A stretch of 7,926 nt of DNA from Bacteroidales bacterium UBA1208 (GTDB lineage: Bacteria; Bacteroidota; Bacteroidia; Bacteroidales; P3): the NCBI GenBank assembly GCA_002309955.1, contig DBXQ01000049.1, positions 1-7,926 on the forward strand, read 5' to 3'. Position 1 is the first letter of the stretch. Every line of letters begins with the position of its first letter. The translations under genes were made by a program, and so were the position numbers. Below are positions 5,633 to 7,926 of this stretch, in pieces. The notes beneath the pieces are model-generated. The model was given only the letters and a program-made list of their open reading frames with translations. It was not told the DNA's origin and ran no database searches.

Positions 5633-6835
5633 CTATAGAAAAGGCGGCACCGGACTGCCGGGCAAGCCAAGTATATATTGAAAAGAGGATGGCAAAAGGA
5701 TGTGGGCGTTCCGCGAAAAAGCAAAGACCGCCGTGTCATTAGGCTGGGGACAATAGGGTGTGAAGGGGTTGCCTGCGGTGTCTTCCGCCACGAGGGGCTG
5801 GATAAGGCAGATGACCCCGGCACGCGCCTTGACATGGAGACCGAGAGCCAGGCTGTCGTCGGAGATGAGATAGGTTCGGCGATAGAATTTGACTTGGAAA
5901 TAGTCTTGCGGGATATGGGTGCGATCCAAGAGGCTGCGGAAGTCGGCATTGCCGACCACCCACTGGCTGCGTCGGGAGCGGGTGTTGATATGGGGCATAT
6001 CGGCAGGCGAGGCATAGACTTCATCCCACAGACAAGGGACGACGAAACTATAGTGATAGAGCTGCGAGGGGTTGTCCTGCAAGCGGCGACGGAGCCCTTC
6101 GCGCCAATGGGTGGTGTCGGCAGGGTAGCGACAACGCAGCTGCTGCACTATTGCCGTTTCGTTATAGCCCGAATCGGGATGATAGAAGGCGTACCATGTG
6201 CGGGCAAAATAATGCCGGATGGACTGGGGATTGCGGTTGTGGGAAAGATAGGCATAGTATTCGAAGTGTTTGGAGGCCTTGACGGTGGCGCGGTTGCCGA
6301 AAGCCTGGGCCAAGCCGTCGAGGAGCGACTGGTTCTGCCCCACAGCACAACCATGGAGGTAGATGAGGGTATGGCAGTCGATAACGGTGCTGTCCGGCGG
6401 GAGAAGAAGGCTGTCGGCCATAGCCTGACGAAGGCTTTCGACAGAGGTACGCTGGCCATTGGGGATGACAGTCATCTGGAGGTCGACAAACTCGTTGCCA
6501 TGGGTGACCAAATTGACAAGGCCGTAAGGAAGTCCGTTGTCGGCAGGATGAAGGCGGAGCCAGTCGAGCACCTGACTGAGAGCGGTGAGGGAGTCGACAA
6601 CCACCTCGGTACGCTCGTCGGGGTTGAGGCGGTAATATTGGTTGGCAAGGGAGTAGTAGGGGTTGTAAGCCGAATTGTCGCAGCCCATGATGAAGGTGAC
6701 CGAGATGCGCGGGATGGTGTCGCAAGGCTGGGCCAGTGTGTCGGCAACAGGAAGCGGAGAGGTGTCTCCCCTGCCCTTACAGGCTTGGAGAGACACCACT
6801 GCTATTATAAGAAGTATGAGGAAACTTCGGCTCAT
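5633..6835 (-). CDS. Lipoprotein with caspase-like (clan CD) His/Cys signature
   Basis: The product is 400 aa. Residues 1-18 form a lipoprotein signal with lipobox LQAC (Cys19), so it is probably anchored in the envelope. A conserved-looking core follows: strand ISVTFIMGCDNSAYNP (44-59), then GLVNLVTHGNE with His112-Gly113, then TLIYLHGCAVGQN with His161-Gly162-Cys163 and LLDGLAQAFGNRATVKAS. A strand ending in His-Gly, about 50 residues before a strand ending in Gly-Cys, is the arrangement of the catalytic dyad in caspase-like folds (caspases, CHAT, gingipain/clostripain, DUF4347). I therefore propose His112 and Cys163 as the dyad. The C-terminal half (residues 200-400) is unassigned. The ATG overlaps the upstream vWA/TonB gene's stop as ATGA, so the two are co-translated. 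Peptidase activity and substrate are inferred; it could also be an inactive homologue. Confidence 0.88.
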   Translation of the reverse strand: MSRSFLILLIIAVVSLQACKGRGDTSPLPVADTLAQPCDTIPRISVTFIMGCDNSAYNPYYSLANQYYRLNPDERTEVVVDSLTALSQVLDWLRLHPADNGLPYGLVNLVTHGNEFVDLQMTVIPNGQRTSVESLRQAMADSLLLPPDSTVIDCHTLIYLHGCAVGQNQSLLDGLAQAFGNRATVKASKHFEYYAYLSHNRNPQSIRHYFARTWYAFYHPDSGYNETAIVQQLRCRYPADTTHWREGLRRRLQDNPSQLYHYSFVVPCLWDEVYASPADMPHINTRSRRSQWVVGNADFRSLLDRTHIPQDYFQVKFYRRTYLISDDSLALGLHVKARAGVICLIQPLVAEDTAGNPFTPYCPQPNDTAVFAFSRNAHILLPSSFQYILGLPGSPVPPFL

Positions 6836-7926
6836 TCCTCGGGTAACACAAATTGGATGGGCAGATTGAATTGGGTGCGGACTGCCTTACCACGCTGTTT
6901 GCCAGGTTTCCATTTGGGCATCATCTTCACCACACGGACAGCCTCGGCACCACAACCACCACCGATGTCGCGAAGTACCTTGATATTGCTGACGGAGCCA
7001 TCGGCCTCGATGATGAAGGTGACGAACACTTTGCCCTCAATCTTGTTGAGTTTTGCCTCGTCGGGATAGCGAAGATTGCGCTGGATGAAGGCAATGAGCG
7101 AGTCTGTACCTCCCGGAAACTCGGGGTCTTCTTCTATTACCATAAAGACCTCTTCTTCCTCTTCAACCTCTTCGAACACCGACGGTACACGACTGAGGTC
7201 GACAGACGAGATTCGTGCAGCTTTGAGGGCGGAGACTTCATGTCCTATGGCATAGTCGGAGACTCCTTCGGGCATGGGGACAGGCTGCTTGACAGTGGTT
7301 TGCTTGCCGTCCTTGTTGACAATCTCTTCATCGATGGCGACGAAGGAGGTATAATTGGTCATGAGGTTGTATTTGAGACCCAGTTCCAATATCTGCTTGG
7401 CATTGGGGTTCTGGTCGTTTGCATATTCACCAGCAAGATAGCTGAGATATTTGATGCGCTCGCGAGCCCAGAGGTAGCGCAAGGCGGAGTTGGCCGGGTC
7501 GGCCTTGAGGTTGGAGAGGTTGTAGGACTGCTTGAAGGGCTTGCGACCCACCTTGCCGGTGAGGGAGACGGTACCTTGGGGTTTGCCCTTGTATTTGCCG
7601 AAGATGAGAATGGGACGCTCGGCCATCATGTCGGGCACGGCAATGGGTTCGATGTCGTAAGCATTGAAGCTGCCAGGATTGAACTGGATGCGAGTGAGGA
7701 CGGGTGTGTTGATATACTGGCGGAAACGTTCGGCTTGGGCAGCAGCCTCACTCTCTTTGGTGACAATCATGGGCTCGCCGTTGCCCGCAAAGGCCATGCC
7801 CTCGATAAGCCAGCGGTTGACACTGCTGCCTATGCCGAAGGAGAAGAAGTTGGCCTCGCCATTGTTGTGGCGGATGAGTTCGAAACACTGGCTCTCGACA
7901 GTGACGTAGCCATCGGTGAGGATGAC
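6832..7926 (-). CDS. VIT/vWA family protein with C-terminal TonB domain, N-terminus cut by window edge
   Basis: The frame is open from the right edge to TGA at 6832-6834 (364 aa seen). An internal ATG at 7797 is not the start, because recognisable vWA sequence precedes it. Residues 1-60 are the end of a vWA domain: VILTDGYVTVE, then FFSFGIGSSVNRWLIEGMAF. Residues about 60-200 carry features of the inter-alpha-trypsin-inhibitor (VIT/vWA) family, including ELGLKYNLMTNYTSFVAIDE. An acidic linker (FEEVEEEEEVFMVIEEDP) leads to PEFPGG and a TonB C-terminal domain over about 281-362, with LRYPDEAKLNKIEGKVFVTF, IEADGSVSN, MMPKWKPG and FNLPIQFVL. TonB C-terminal domains contact the TonB box of outer-membrane receptors, while vWA domains bind partners through a metal site. 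The N-terminal VIT and metal-site half are off the window. It is translationally coupled to the caspase-like lipoprotein. Confidence 0.93.
   Translation of the reverse strand, partial: VILTDGYVTVESQCFELIRHNNGEANFFSFGIGSSVNRWLIEGMAFAGNGEPMIVTKESEAAAQAERFRQYINTPVLTRIQFNPGSFNAYDIEPIAVPDMMAERPILIFGKYKGKPQGTVSLTGKVGRKPFKQSYNLSNLKADPANSALRYLWARERIKYLSYLAGEYANDQNPNAKQILELGLKYNLMTNYTSFVAIDEEIVNKDGKQTTVKQPVPMPEGVSDYAIGHEVSALKAARISSVDLSRVPSVFEEVEEEEEVFMVIEEDPEFPGGTDSLIAFIQRNLRYPDEAKLNKIEGKVFVTFIIEADGSVSNIKVLRDIGGGCGAEAVRVVKMMPKWKPGKQRGKAVRTQFNLPIQFVLPEE

Noticed and set aside
5678..7069. A 463-codon plus-strand reading frame
   Set aside because: It lies antisense to the lipoprotein gene and the end of the vWA/TonB gene, both of which have clear domains and signals. 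The frame has no signal peptide or family motif and reflects the G/C-rich third positions of the minus-strand genes.
7664..7797. ATG at 7797 as the start of the vWA/TonB protein
   Set aside because: In-frame vWA sequence (VILTDG, FGIGSSVN) continues upstream to the window edge, so the gene is truncated by the window and does not start there.

Overview
The window looks like a Bacteroidota chromosome segment, most likely Bacteroidales. The reasons are secreted proteins and lipoproteins with short Lys/Arg-Ile signal peptides, A/T-rich leaders with no clear Shine-Dalgarno, a TonB C-terminal domain fused to a non-TonB protein, and an ECF sigma factor heading a run of membrane proteins and lipoproteins. 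Every gene I accept is on the minus strand, so transcription runs from high to low coordinates. All long plus-strand reading frames are antisense shadows.

In the direction of transcription there are four blocks. (A) 7926-5633: the C-terminal part of a VIT/von Willebrand A (vWA) family protein ending in a TonB C-terminal domain, coupled by an ATGA overlap to a 400-residue lipoprotein. The lipoprotein has a His-Gly ... His-Gly-Cys pattern typical of caspase-like (clan CD) folds. (B) 5487-5205: a short secreted protein with a carboxypeptidase-regulatory-like or Ig-like fold, readable only if two one-base frameshifts are repaired. Beside it lies a non-coding segment (about 5043-5227) rich in nested inverted repeats, with a Bacteroidota-type -7 box at its plus-strand edge. 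It could be a small structured RNA or a dispersed repeat. (C) 4874-2920: a four-gene operon of ECF sigma factor (TTG start), three-helix membrane protein, single-pass anchored protein and small lipoprotein. The genes are joined by overlaps of 32, 4 and 4 bases, suggesting a sigma factor with a co-expressed membrane or periplasmic output or control unit. (D) 2578-1: two unlinked secreted proteins. One is a Cys-rich, possibly beta-propeller protein; the other is a large protein with a fibronectin III-like module, cut by the left edge of the window.

The parts most worth a second look are the vWA/TonB plus caspase-like lipoprotein pair, the structured element with the frameshifted neighbour, and the sigma-factor operon that lacks a recognisable zinc-binding anti-sigma domain. 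I see no tRNA, rRNA, CRISPR array, transposase or integrase.
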